Below, one piece after another: positions 14,867 to 23,966 of a DNA stretch of 64,000 nucleotides (positions are counted from its first letter, which is position 1; the number at the start of each line of letters is the position of its first letter). The notes under the pieces are model-generated. The model saw nothing but the letters and a program-made list of their open reading frames with translations. It ran no database searches and was not told the DNA's origin. Both the position numbers and the translations under genes were made by a program. The stretch is from RGIG3009 sp045595445 (GTDB taxonomy: Bacteria > Bacillota > Clostridia > Oscillospirales > Acutalibacteraceae), in assembly GCA_045595445.1 (NCBI GenBank), contig JAZOAK010000069.1:62001-126000 (forward strand), in the 5' to 3' direction.

Positions 14867-16339
14867 TTAGGAACCCGTTGAATAGTTGGGCGCCTCCTTG
14901 GTGATGGAAATATCGTGCGGATGGCTCTCGCGCAGCCCCGCACCGGTAATGCGAATAAACTGTCCCTTTTCCTGCAACTCCGAAATGGTATGGCAACCGC
15001 AATAGCCCATACCGGCACGCAGACCGCCCATCAGCTGATACACCGTATCGGACAGCGGCCCCTTGTACGGCACACGACCCTCGACCCCTTCGGGAACGAG
15101 TTTCTTGTTGTTTTCTTGAAAATAGCGGTCGCTGCTGCCCTTCGCCATGGCGCCCAGACTGCCCATACCGCGATACACCTTGAACTGACGACCTTGATAG
15201 AGTTCCGTCTCACCGGGCGATTCCTCACAGCCCGCGACCAGCGAGCCGACCATCATCACGTTGGCACCGGCGGCAATCGCTTTTACGAGATCGCCGGAAT
15301 ACTTTAAGCCGCCGTCCGCAATAACCGGAATCCCGTATTTTGCCGCAGCACACGCCACGTCGTACACGGCCGTGATCTGCGGTACACCGATACCCGCCAC
15401 CACACGAGTGGTACAAATGGAACCGGGGCCGATACCGACCTTGACTGCGTCCACACCGGCATCGATCATCGCTTCCGCCGCTGCCGCCGTCGCAATATTG
15501 CCCGCAATCAAGGATACGTTCGGGAATGCCGCCTTCACTTTCTTGATGCAGTTGAGAATGTTGTGACTGTGGCCGTGTGCGGAATCCAGCACCAGCACGT
15601 CAACCTGTGCCTTTACCAGTTCAGCTGCACGCTCGAGCACGTTCGCGGTGGTACCGATTGCCGCGGCACACAGCAAACGTCCGGACGCATCACGCGCGGA
15701 ATTTGGATATTTTACTGCTTTCTCAATGTCCTTAATCGTGACAAGTCCCTTGAGAATACCCTTATCATCCACGATAGGCAGCTTTTCAATGCGGTGTTGA
15801 CGCAGGATTTCCTGTGCCTGCTCCATGGTTGTGCCAACCGGTGCGGTCACCAGGTTATCCTTGGTCATAACCTCCTCAATACGCTGATTAAAATCGGTCA
15901 AAAACCGCATATCACGGTTGGTCAGAATACCCACTAATTTGCCATCACGGCAGATCGGTACACCGGAAATGCGGTACTTACCCATCAACTCGTTAGCATC
16001 TGCTACCAAATGATCGGGAGAGAGGAAGAAGGGGTTGACGATAACGCCGTTCTCAGAACGCTTGACGCGATCGACCTGATCCGCCTGCGCTTCAATGTCC
16101 ATATTCTTATGAATAACACCGATACCGCCCTCACGCGCGATCGCGATCGCCATACGCGCCTCGGTGACCGTATCCATTGCGGCGGTCATCAGCGGTGTGT
16201 TGAGCGTAATCGTTTTCGTCAGTTTCGTCGACAGTTTCACGTCGGCCGGCAACACATCCGATTCCGCGGGGATGAGCAGCACGTCATCAAAGGTCAGACC
16301 TTCTTTCAAAAACTTTTCGCCTGCATTCAGATTTACCAT
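14867..16339 (-). CDS. guaB: Inosine-5'-monophosphate dehydrogenase GuaB
   Basis: A 490-residue cytosolic enzyme that oxidises IMP to XMP, the committed step to GMP. The TIM barrel (LTFDDVLLIPAESDVLP at the start) is interrupted by a pair of CBS domains (about residues 95-210, including ILTNRDMRF and GLVTIKDIEKA). GIGPGSICTTRVVAGIG holds the catalytic Cys, and GAMAKGSSDRYFQ the mobile flap. The frame is open for 105 codons further upstream into lepA, but AAAGGAGA places the start here. It lies 16 bp after lepA. Confidence 0.98.
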   Translation of the reverse strand: MVNLNAGEKFLKEGLTFDDVLLIPAESDVLPADVKLSTKLTKTITLNTPLMTAAMDTVTEARMAIAIAREGGIGVIHKNMDIEAQADQVDRVKRSENGVIVNPFFLSPDHLVADANELMGKYRISGVPICRDGKLVGILTNRDMRFLTDFNQRIEEVMTKDNLVTAPVGTTMEQAQEILRQHRIEKLPIVDDKGILKGLVTIKDIEKAVKYPNSARDASGRLLCAAAIGTTANVLERAAELVKAQVDVLVLDSAHGHSHNILNCIKKVKAAFPNVSLIAGNIATAAAAEAMIDAGVDAVKVGIGPGSICTTRVVAGIGVPQITAVYDVACAAAKYGIPVIADGGLKYSGDLVKAIAAGANVMMVGSLVAGCEESPGETELYQGRQFKVYRGMGSLGAMAKGSSDRYFQENNKKLVPEGVEGRVPYKGPLSDTVYQLMGGLRAGMGYCGCHTISELQEKGQFIRITGAGLRESHPHDISITKEAPNYSTGS

Positions 16340-16355
16340 AATTCTCTCTCCTTTA

Positions 16356-18170
16356 TTATTCGTCGTCACCGAGCTTGAGCACCGCCATAAACGCTTCTTG
16401 CGGCACTTCCACACTGCCCAACTGACGCATTCGTTTCTTGCCTTCCTTTTGCTTTTCCAAGAGCTTCTTCTTACGGGTAATATCACCGCCGTAGCATTTT
16501 GCCAAAACGTCCTTGCGCATGGCACGCACCGTTTCGCGGGCAATGATCTTCCCGCCGATCGCCGCTTGGATCGGTACTTCAAACAACTGGCGCGGAATAT
16601 TATCCCGTAATTTTTCACACATTCGCCGTCCGCGTGCATACGCGTTGCCGGCAAACACGATGAAGGACAAGGCGTCCACCACGTCGCCGTTGAGAAGGAT
16701 ATCCAGTTTCACAAGTTCGGACTTGCGATAGCCCTTTAACTCGTAATCAAAGCTGGCGTATCCTTTTGTACGGGATTTGAGTGCATCAAAGAAATCGTAC
16801 ACGATCTCATTGAGCGGCAACTCATAATGAATATCCACGCGCGTTTGATCCAGATATTTCATATCGTGGAACACGCCGCGCCGCTGTTGACACAGTTCCA
16901 TAATGTTACCGACGTATTCGGTCGGTGACAAAATGTGCGCTTCCGCAATCGGCTCCTCCGCAAACGCAATGTTGGCGGGATCGGGGTAGTTGGTGGGGTT
17001 ATCAATATATTCCACCGTACCGTCCGTGCGGGTAATATGATAGATAACGCTGGGGGCTGTCGTGATAAGATCCAGATCGTATTCACGCTCCAAGCGTTCT
17101 TGAATGATCTCCATGTGCAAAAGCCCCAAGAAGCCGCAACGGAAACCAAAGCCGAGTGCCACAGAGGTCTCAGGTTCAAACGTCAGCGACGCATCGTTAA
17201 GTTGCAACCGTTCCAATGCCTCACGCAAATCCTGATAATGCGCACCGTCTGCGGGGAACACACCGCAGAAGACCATGGGGTTTACCTTGCGGTAACCGGG
17301 AAGCGGTTCGGGTGCCGGTGCTTTTGCCAAGGTCACCGTATCACCCACGCGTGCGTCGTGCACCGTCTTGATGGAGGCGGCGATATACCCGACCTGCCCC
17401 GCGTGCAACGATCCGCACGGTTCCAGCGAGCCGGCACGCATAATGCCGACCTCCACCACGTCAAAGGTGGCACCGGTCGCCATCATGCGAATGGTATCCC
17501 CCACCTTGACCGTGCCATCCTTTACACGGATATATACGATAACACCTTTGTAACTGTCATAATAACTGTCAAAGATCAGCGCCTGTAACGGCGTGTCATC
17601 CCCACCTGCCGGTGCGGGGATTTTCTCGACGATCGCCTCTAATACGTCCTCAATATTGGTTCCCATCTTCGCCGAAACGAGCGGCGCGTCGGACGCGTCA
17701 ATACCGATAATATCCTCAATTTCGGCACGCACTTCCTCCGGTCGCGCCGACGGCAGATCGATCTTGTTGATCACCGGCACGATTTCCAAACCATGCTCCA
17801 CTGCCAAGTATGTATTTGCCAAGGTCTGCGCCTCGATACCCTGCGATGCATCCACGATCAAAATCGCACCCTCGCAAGCGGCAAGTGAGCGGGATACCTC
17901 ATAGTTAAAGTCCACGTGACCCGGTGTGTCGATCAAATTGAAAATATAGGTTTGTCCGTTTTTCGCATCGTAGGACACGGTCACGGCATGGGCTTTGATG
18001 GTAATACCCCGCTCCCGTTCCAGATCCATGCTGTCCAGTAACTGATTTTCCATATCGCGCAACGCTACTGCGCGCGTTTTTTCCAGAATACGGTCGGCCA
18101 GCGTAGACTTGCCGTGGTCAATATGTGCGATAATGCAGAAGTTTCGGATGTGTTCACGCGAAACCGCCAT
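16356..18170 (-). CDS. lepA: Elongation factor 4 (LepA)
   Basis: A 604-residue translational GTPase that remodels stalled or misplaced ribosomes. G1 is AHIDHGKST, followed by DTPGHVDF (G3) and NKIDLPSA (G4). Domains II, III and V are as in EF-G, and the LepA-specific C-terminal domain is present with DVVDALSFIVFAGNAYARGR and AKCYGGDITRKKKLLEKQKEGKKRM (only the key positions quoted: KCYGGD, KKKLLEKQ). Normal length. Start supported by GAGGTG eight bases upstream and a 16-bp gap after the helicase gene. Confidence 0.98.
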   Translation of the reverse strand: MAVSREHIRNFCIIAHIDHGKSTLADRILEKTRAVALRDMENQLLDSMDLERERGITIKAHAVTVSYDAKNGQTYIFNLIDTPGHVDFNYEVSRSLAACEGAILIVDASQGIEAQTLANTYLAVEHGLEIVPVINKIDLPSARPEEVRAEIEDIIGIDASDAPLVSAKMGTNIEDVLEAIVEKIPAPAGGDDTPLQALIFDSYYDSYKGVIVYIRVKDGTVKVGDTIRMMATGATFDVVEVGIMRAGSLEPCGSLHAGQVGYIAASIKTVHDARVGDTVTLAKAPAPEPLPGYRKVNPMVFCGVFPADGAHYQDLREALERLQLNDASLTFEPETSVALGFGFRCGFLGLLHMEIIQERLEREYDLDLITTAPSVIYHITRTDGTVEYIDNPTNYPDPANIAFAEEPIAEAHILSPTEYVGNIMELCQQRRGVFHDMKYLDQTRVDIHYELPLNEIVYDFFDALKSRTKGYASFDYELKGYRKSELVKLDILLNGDVVDALSFIVFAGNAYARGRRMCEKLRDNIPRQLFEVPIQAAIGGKIIARETVRAMRKDVLAKCYGGDITRKKKLLEKQKEGKKRMRQLGSVEVPQEAFMAVLKLGDDE

Positions 18171-18186
18171 ATTCCGTTCACCTCAC

Positions 18187-19347
18187 TTACAATGCTGTTC
18201 CGTCGGCGTGCCGCGGCACACCGTCCTCCCCGATCACAATATCCTCAATATCCGAGTGTGTATACTTGCGGATATCCCGCATCCGGAACTGATCGCCGGA
18301 TGCCGTAAAGGTGATCGAGATACCGTGCCGCTTGGCACGGCCTGTCCGCCCGATGCGGTGCAAATAATATTCATTCTCTTCGGGAATATCGTAATTGAAG
18401 ACCGCTTCCACGTCGTCCACATCAATGCCGCGGGCCGCAACGTCGGTAGCGACCAAGATTTCAAACTTACCCTTTCTAAACCCTTCCATCACGCGGTTGC
18501 GTTGCCCTTGCGGAATGTCGCCGTGCAAACAATCCACCGACAACCCGCGTTTTTGCAACTGCTTGTTCAACCAAGCAACCGTGCTCTTGCGGTTACAGAA
18601 GATCATTGCGCGATGCAGGTCAAGGTATTTGGCAAGCGCGGTAATCGCTTCCAGCCGCTCGCTTTCGGTCGCCTCCATCGCATACTGCGTGATCTGCGGA
18701 CGGGCATCCCCCTCCGCCTCGACGGTGATCTCCACCGCGTCGCGCTGATACTCCCACGCCACGTTCATAACCTCACGTGAGATAGTAGCGCTGAACAACA
18801 CCACTTGGGTGTCACCCGGTGTCGCGTTGATAATTTTACGCACGTCGCGGATAAAGCCCATTTTGAGCATCTCATCCGCCTCGTCCAACACCGCCGTGTA
18901 AACGTTGCCCAGCCACACCGTACCACGGTTAATGTGATCAAGCAGCCGCCCGGGTGTTGCCACCACAATGGTTGGCTTTTTTCTCAGCGCCGTGATCTGT
19001 CGGTTGATCGGCTGACCGCCGTACAGTGCCACAATGCGGATCTGAGGCATGAACATGGCAAGCTGTTGCAGATCGTCGGTGATCTGTATGCAAAGCTCTC
19101 TGGTCGGACACACTACCACTGCCTGAATATCGTTACAATCCGGACGGTAACATTCTAAAAGCGGAATACCGAACGAACAAGTCTTGCCCGTTCCGGTCGG
19201 CGCCTTGGCAATCACGTCACGCCCCTCGAGCATCGGCAAAATCGCCTGCTGTTGGATCGGGGTCGGTTGTGAGAATCCCATTTTGGACAATGCCTGCATC
19301 AACTCGGGACGCAGTTCAAACTCTTCAAACCCCGTTACGTGTGCCAT
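18187..19347 (-). CDS. DEAD-box RNA helicase, minimal core form
   Basis: A 386-residue ATP-dependent RNA helicase. All motifs are present in order: Q motif (GFSQPTPIQQQAI), Walker A APTGTGKT, PTREL, TPGRLLDH, DEADEM, SATIS, then CNRKSTVAWL, ATDVAARGIDV and YLHRIGRTGR. It stops soon after the second RecA domain (tail DIVIGEDGVPRHADGTAL), with no basic or RRM extension, so RNA targeting would rely on the core. ATG at 19347 is chosen for GGAGG upstream, over an open extension of 25 codons. Likely role is RNA remodelling or ribosome assembly at low temperature, not a defined pathway. Confidence 0.93.
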   Translation of the reverse strand: MAHVTGFEEFELRPELMQALSKMGFSQPTPIQQQAILPMLEGRDVIAKAPTGTGKTCSFGIPLLECYRPDCNDIQAVVVCPTRELCIQITDDLQQLAMFMPQIRIVALYGGQPINRQITALRKKPTIVVATPGRLLDHINRGTVWLGNVYTAVLDEADEMLKMGFIRDVRKIINATPGDTQVVLFSATISREVMNVAWEYQRDAVEITVEAEGDARPQITQYAMEATESERLEAITALAKYLDLHRAMIFCNRKSTVAWLNKQLQKRGLSVDCLHGDIPQGQRNRVMEGFRKGKFEILVATDVAARGIDVDDVEAVFNYDIPEENEYYLHRIGRTGRAKRHGISITFTASGDQFRMRDIRKYTHSDIEDIVIGEDGVPRHADGTAL

Positions 19348-19434
19348 GAGTGCCAAAACCTCCGTGTGTATATTTGGTCTATTATAACACAACACCGCGC
19401 GCGGGGCAAGACTAAAATTCAAAAAATGATGCCA

Positions 19435-19767
19435 TTAACTGGTATAATTATCGAGTAAATCGGCAAGCATTTCCTCGTCCTCGATCGCGATACCCGCGCG
19501 CAGCCGCTGTTGCTCCTCCTCCGGCAACGCCGCAACCGTCACCTCATATACCTCCACCGGCTCATCAACAGCACCTTCAAACAATGCAATCTGTCCATTC
19601 CACTCGCGGAGTATGCGCCCTGCCACCCGCTCTGTCGGCGCGTTTTTTGTATCCGGTTCGGTGGGCAACAACGCGCTTATCCATGCGGCAATACCAATCA
19701 GCAACACACACGCGATCAGCACCGGCATCAGTCGCTTACGTTCTTCGGCACGCGTTTCTTTTGCCAT
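19435..19767 (-). CDS. Small single-pass membrane protein with a BofC-like C-terminal pattern
   Basis: A 110-residue protein with a basic head (ETRAEERKRL), one membrane helix at about 14-33 (LMPVLIACVLLIGIAAWISA) and an extracytoplasmic domain. RILREWNGQIALFEG followed by EVTVAALPEEEQQRLRAGI and DEEMLADLLDNYTS resembles the C-terminal domain of BofC-type sporulation proteins, including the LPEEEQ...GI...DEE...L..Y.S pattern. That assignment is tentative and rests on the pattern alone. A ribosome binding site (GGGGAG) precedes the ATG. It lies 87 bp upstream of the helicase gene in the same direction. Confidence 0.65.
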   Translation of the reverse strand: MAKETRAEERKRLMPVLIACVLLIGIAAWISALLPTEPDTKNAPTERVAGRILREWNGQIALFEGAVDEPVEVYEVTVAALPEEEQQRLRAGIAIEDEEMLADLLDNYTS

Positions 19768-19831
19768 ACAACATCTCCCCTTTCTCGGTAGTGTGCAGCA
19801 AATACCCCCGTCCTATGCATTGTTTACAATT

Positions 19832-19865
19832 TTGACATTTGACAATTTCGCGTCTGTGCTATAAT
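19832..19865 (+). promoter_or_regulatory. Probable promoter of the class A PBP gene
   Basis: Two TTGACA hexamers occur in tandem (19832-19837 and 19839-19844) ahead of a consensus TATAAT (19860-19865). The nearer spacing is 15 bp, which is short, so strength is uncertain. Confidence 0.55.
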
Positions 19866-19940
19866 ATATAAGGTACTTTAACGAACAACTTTTCCACGCG
19901 CCTCCGCGCGTGATATATTCCAACAAGGAGGAAGTCGCCT

Positions 19941-22103
19941 ATGACATTCTCAAAACCGGCTTGGCTGGATCGCATCCTGGCAACGCTATCCACGAAAAAG
20001 TCTCGTAGAATCCTTGGGCTTCTCGGCAAAGCGTTGCTGTCCGTCGGTCTTGTCATCGTGCTTACCGGCTGTATTGTCGCGTGCGTGCTGACGGTGTACG
20101 TTGCCACCAACTTCACCGGCCAGTCCAACCTGCCGGACGTAGATTCGATCAACCAAAATCAAACAAGTATCGTCATGACGCTCAACGAAACGACCGGCAA
20201 GTACGAGGAGTTTCAGCGCCTGAGCGGCATCAAACGTATTTGGACACCGTTGAATGAAATGCCCGCAAATATGCAAAATGCCGTCGTTGCCATTGAGGAC
20301 GAACGCTTCCACACACACTTCGGCGTTGACTGGAAACGTACCATTTCCGCCTTTGCCAACCTGATTTTGCATTTTAATTCCACGGAATACGGCGGATCCA
20401 CCCTGACACAGCAGCTCATCAAGGTGATGACCGGTAACAACGACCATTCCATTCAACGTAAGGTCACCGAGATTTTGTCGGCAGTAGAAATGGAAAAATA
20501 TTATTCCAAGGACGAGATTCTGCAAGCGTATCTCAACATGATGCCGCTTGCCAGCAACGTCACGGGTGTGGGTGCCGGTGCCAACTATTTCTTTGGCGTT
20601 GAAGCCAAAGACCTCACCTTAGCACAGTGTGCGGCGATTGCCGCCATGACCAACAACCCGGTCAAATACAATCCGTATCGGTATCCCGAAAATCTGCGTG
20701 CGCGTCAGCGTACCGTCTTGTATAAGATGTACGAATTGGATTTCATCACCGCAGATGAATACAAGCAGGCACTTGGCGAGGAGTTATATTTTAAGAGCAG
20801 CGCCAAGACCGCCGAGGTCAACGACTGGTACACCGATATGCTCATTGACGACGTGACCAACGCGCTCGTAGACACCTACGGCTATACCGAAGCGCAAGCG
20901 CGCAACATGGTGTTCTACGGCGGTCTGACCATCTATTCGTGTGAAAATCCCACCCTTCAAGCAAAGGCGGAAGCCGTTTTTGCCAATGACGACAACTTCC
21001 CCTCCGCATTGCTCAGCGACGTCGTACAGCCGCAAGCGGCCATCTACGTCATGGATTACACCGGTAAAACCGTGGCAGTCGTCGGCGGGCGAGGCGAAAA
21101 GAATGCCGACCGCATCCTCAACCGCGCCACCAGTTCCATTCGGCAACCGGGCTCCTCCATGAAACCGCTCGCGGTATACGCACCCGCGGTACAGTTAAAC
21201 CTTATCAATTATTCCTCGCAGGTGAAGGATTGTTACATCACCCTCAAAGACGGTACCAAGTGGCCGAAGAACTACAACCAATCCGCACCAAAAGACAGCG
21301 GCTTGACAATCGTGGACATTGCGGTACAGACCTCCATGAACACCGTCGCGGCACAGCTTGTCGAACAGTTGACCCCGCAACGCTCGTTCAGCTTTTTGAC
21401 AGGTCCCTTGAACCTTACCTCACTCGTCACCTCTGACGCCAACGGCAACACCGACATCGACTACGCGCCGATGGCGCTCGGCGGTTTAACCAAGGGCGCC
21501 TACCCGCGTGAGATGGCAGCCGCTTATCAAATGTTCGGCAACGGCGGGTATTACAATAAGCCGTACTCGTTCACTAAGGTCGAGCAAAACGGAAACGTGA
21601 TCTTGCAACACGACTATTCACCCGTACAGGTGTTGGACGACGACTCCGCTTACGTGATGAACCGCCTGCTGCAAACCGTTGTCAGCGGTTCAAACGGCGC
21701 CACGGCACGTTCGCTGAAAGCCTCTTGGCCAGGATGGGAAGTCTTTGCCAAGACCGGTACCACGCAGCAAAACAACGACGTGTGGCTGGTTGCCGGCACC
21801 CCCCAATACGTTGCGGCTTGCTGGTTCGGTTATGACAAGAACCAAGTGCTGACTTCCGGGCAAACCTCTGCGGCGCGTACGCTGTGGAACAAAACCATGT
21901 TAGCCTTGCACGAAGGCTTGCAGCCCATGACCTTTACGCGCACAGGCAACACGGTGGAAGCCGAATTCTGTACCGAAACCGGTTTACTGGCGACGGAAAA
22001 ATGCACCTCCAAGCGTGTCGGCGTTTATAAGCCAAATTACATGCCGGAGATGTGTACCAAACACGGCGCGGCCGTTGTCGGCGGCACCGTCACCCAAGAA
22101 TAA
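19941..22103 (+). CDS. Class A penicillin-binding protein (glycosyltransferase plus transpeptidase)
   Basis: A 720-residue membrane-anchored wall synthase. One transmembrane helix (about 30-55) is followed by a GT51 domain: AIEDERFHTHFG with catalytic Glu119, and GGSTLTQQLIK at about 151-161. The transpeptidase domain has Ser405 in SSMK, SMN in TSMNTVAAQ and KTGTTQ. The tail is short and Cys-containing, without a Gly/Asn-rich extension. It polymerises and crosslinks lipid II outside the membrane. AAGGAGG ribosome binding site and its own terminator make it a single-gene unit. Confidence 0.97.
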   Translation: MTFSKPAWLDRILATLSTKKSRRILGLLGKALLSVGLVIVLTGCIVACVLTVYVATNFTGQSNLPDVDSINQNQTSIVMTLNETTGKYEEFQRLSGIKRIWTPLNEMPANMQNAVVAIEDERFHTHFGVDWKRTISAFANLILHFNSTEYGGSTLTQQLIKVMTGNNDHSIQRKVTEILSAVEMEKYYSKDEILQAYLNMMPLASNVTGVGAGANYFFGVEAKDLTLAQCAAIAAMTNNPVKYNPYRYPENLRARQRTVLYKMYELDFITADEYKQALGEELYFKSSAKTAEVNDWYTDMLIDDVTNALVDTYGYTEAQARNMVFYGGLTIYSCENPTLQAKAEAVFANDDNFPSALLSDVVQPQAAIYVMDYTGKTVAVVGGRGEKNADRILNRATSSIRQPGSSMKPLAVYAPAVQLNLINYSSQVKDCYITLKDGTKWPKNYNQSAPKDSGLTIVDIAVQTSMNTVAAQLVEQLTPQRSFSFLTGPLNLTSLVTSDANGNTDIDYAPMALGGLTKGAYPREMAAAYQMFGNGGYYNKPYSFTKVEQNGNVILQHDYSPVQVLDDDSAYVMNRLLQTVVSGSNGATARSLKASWPGWEVFAKTGTTQQNNDVWLVAGTPQYVAACWFGYDKNQVLTSGQTSAARTLWNKTMLALHEGLQPMTFTRTGNTVEAEFCTETGLLATEKCTSKRVGVYKPNYMPEMCTKHGAAVVGGTVTQE

Positions 22104-22110
22104 CTTCAAG

Positions 22111-22158
22111 CAGGCAGGATGTCCACCACACACGGACATCCTGCCTGTCTAATTTTTC
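22111..22158 (+). terminator. Intrinsic terminator of the class A PBP gene
   Basis: CAGGCAGGATGTCC and GGACATCCTGCCTG form a perfect 14-bp stem with a 9-nt loop, followed by TCTAATTTTT. Confidence 0.93.
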
Positions 22159-22181
22159 CTTAAAATATTTGTAATTTTCAC

Positions 22182-22210
22182 TTGATTTTTACAACTCACT
22201 GTGTTATAGT
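22182..22210 (+). promoter_or_regulatory. Promoter of UPF0735-hom-lysC
   Basis: TTGATT (22182-22187) and TATAGT (22205-22210) are 17 bp apart, 44 bp before the first start codon. Confidence 0.7.
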
Positions 22211-22253
22211 GTTTTCATTCGCAATACGCGTGTTTTTGGGTGGTGGACAGTTT

Positions 22254-22721
22254 ATGAGTCGAGTGGCCCGAACCGACAACTGGGTTTTGGTTCGCGCAGA
22301 TGCGCTTCCCGAGGTATATGGTAAGGTGCTGGCAGTCAGCGATGCGCTGCGTGTCGGTCGTTTCGCTTCGGTCAGCGAGGCGGTACGGGCGGTTGGCATC
22401 TCCCGCAGTGCTTACTATAAGTATAAAGACGCCGTTGCGCCGTACCTCGGCAGTAAAACCGACAACGGGTTTATGACGGTGGAATTGGTCTTACAGGACT
22501 CCCCCGGCGTGTTGTCCGGTCTGCTGTCCGCGTTCGCCAAGGTCGGCGCTAACATCGTGACCGTCAACCAGCAATCTCCCGAAGACGGCAGCGCGTGCGT
22601 ATCCATCTGTGCCAAAACGGGCGGTATGTCGCAGTCTTTGGACGCGTTTGCCAATGAATTATCCCACGTCCCCGGTGTGCGCCGTGTCGGCGCCATCAGT
22701 CAGAAAGGCGGAGAAGTATAA
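22254..22721 (+). CDS. UPF0735 (PheB-like) ACT-domain protein
   Basis: A 155-residue protein. The N-terminal half contains a helix-turn-helix-like segment (FASVSEAVRAVGISRSAYYKYKD) and the C-terminal half an ACT domain (TVELVLQDSPGVLSGLLSAF to VPGVRRVGAI), which normally senses an amino acid. This is the UPF0735/PheB family, often encoded beside hom or thrB. ATG at 22254 is chosen as the point where family similarity begins; its ribosome binding site is weak (GGTGG). It ends one base before the hom start, so the two are translationally linked. A regulatory role on the aspartate pathway is inference. Confidence 0.88.
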   Translation: MSRVARTDNWVLVRADALPEVYGKVLAVSDALRVGRFASVSEAVRAVGISRSAYYKYKDAVAPYLGSKTDNGFMTVELVLQDSPGVLSGLLSAFAKVGANIVTVNQQSPEDGSACVSICAKTGGMSQSLDAFANELSHVPGVRRVGAISQKGGEV

Positions 22722-23948
22722 ATGATCTCGGTAGCAATTTTAGGTCACGGTGTGGTCGGTTCGGGTGTGGCAGAGGTTCTGCTGCAAAACGCAGATACCA
22801 TCACCAAAAAAGCTGGCGACGCTCTGCGTGTCAAACGTATTTTGGATCTGCGCAGTTTCCCCGATCTGCCGTATGCCGATCTGTTTACCACGGAGTTTGA
22901 AACGATCGTGCAGGATGAAGAGATCCGTATCGTGGTGGAAACCATGGGCGGCTTGCATCCGGCATACGATTTTGTCAAAGCCTGCCTGCAAAGCGGCAAA
23001 AGCGTGGTCACTTCCAACAAGGAATTGGTCGCCGCCAAAGGCGATGAGCTGCTGGCGATCGCTGCTGAGAAAAACGTAAACTTCTTGTTTGAAGCCAGCG
23101 TCGGCGGCGGTATTCCGATCTTGCGTCCGCTTTCTCAATGCCTTGCGGGTAACGAGATCGAATCGGTCGCGGGCATTCTGAACGGCACCACCAACTTCAT
23201 GCTCACCCGCATGGTGCAGGACGGTATGAATTTTGAAAGCGCGTTGGCGCTTGCCCAACAACTCGGCTATGCGGAACGCAACCCCTCTGCCGATGTGGAC
23301 GGGCACGACGCCTGCCGTAAGATCTGTATTTTGGCGGCACTCGCCTACGGCAAGCACGTCTATCCCGAACAGGTGTATACCGAGGGCATTTCGGCCATCA
23401 CCCCCGCTGACGTAAAATATGCCGAAGCCATCGGCCGCGTTATCAAACTCATCGGTCAGGTGAAACGGCAAGGGGACCGCATTCACTGCATGGTGTCGCC
23501 GTTGCTCATCTCCACCGACAACCTGCTCGCACAAGTAAGCGACGTATTTAACGCCGTGCAGGTGTGCGGCAATGCCGTCGGCGAGGTCATGTTCTACGGT
23601 CGCGGTGCCGGTAAACTTCCCACCGCCTCGGCGGTGGTCGGTGACGTCATTGACGCCGCACAACACCTCGCCGAGCGCAAACCGTTGTCTTGGGATGCAG
23701 GGTTTGCCGAGTATGTACTGGATCACGCAGACAACGAATGTGCGACACTCCTTCGCTTCGAAACGGAGGATAAACAAGCTCTGCTCGCGAGCTTGGGCTC
23801 GGCTCTCGGCGACGTTTCCGTCGTCACCTGCCCCAATATGCCGGCAAACGAGTTAGCGGTGGTCACCGCCGTCATGAGCGAGCGTCAGTTGGATAACGGT
23901 CTGGCAGCACTCGGAAAACAACCGATCTCCCGTCTGCGCCTGTTATAA
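22722..23948 (+). CDS. hom: Homoserine dehydrogenase
   Basis: A 408-residue NAD(P)H-dependent enzyme reducing aspartate semialdehyde to homoserine, the branch point to threonine and methionine. The Rossmann motif is ILGHGVVGSGVAEVL; VTSNKELVA, EASVGGGIPILRPL and NGTTNFMLTRM are the nucleotide, catalytic and substrate segments, and GRGAGKLPTASAVVGD follows. The C-terminal ACT-like domain (about 345-408) is present, which allows threonine feedback in this family. It starts immediately after the UPF0735 stop and is followed 18 bp later by lysC. Confidence 0.97.
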   Translation: MISVAILGHGVVGSGVAEVLLQNADTITKKAGDALRVKRILDLRSFPDLPYADLFTTEFETIVQDEEIRIVVETMGGLHPAYDFVKACLQSGKSVVTSNKELVAAKGDELLAIAAEKNVNFLFEASVGGGIPILRPLSQCLAGNEIESVAGILNGTTNFMLTRMVQDGMNFESALALAQQLGYAERNPSADVDGHDACRKICILAALAYGKHVYPEQVYTEGISAITPADVKYAEAIGRVIKLIGQVKRQGDRIHCMVSPLLISTDNLLAQVSDVFNAVQVCGNAVGEVMFYGRGAGKLPTASAVVGDVIDAAQHLAERKPLSWDAGFAEYVLDHADNECATLLRFETEDKQALLASLGSALGDVSVVTCPNMPANELAVVTAVMSERQLDNGLAALGKQPISRLRLL

Positions 23949-23966
23949 TACAAAGGAGGAAAACCC

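Noticed and set aside
16340..16654. An N-terminal extension of guaB by 105 codons
   Set aside because: It runs antiparallel in sense through the lepA 3' end in another frame, whereas the ATG at 16339 has a ribosome binding site and begins the IMPDH fold.
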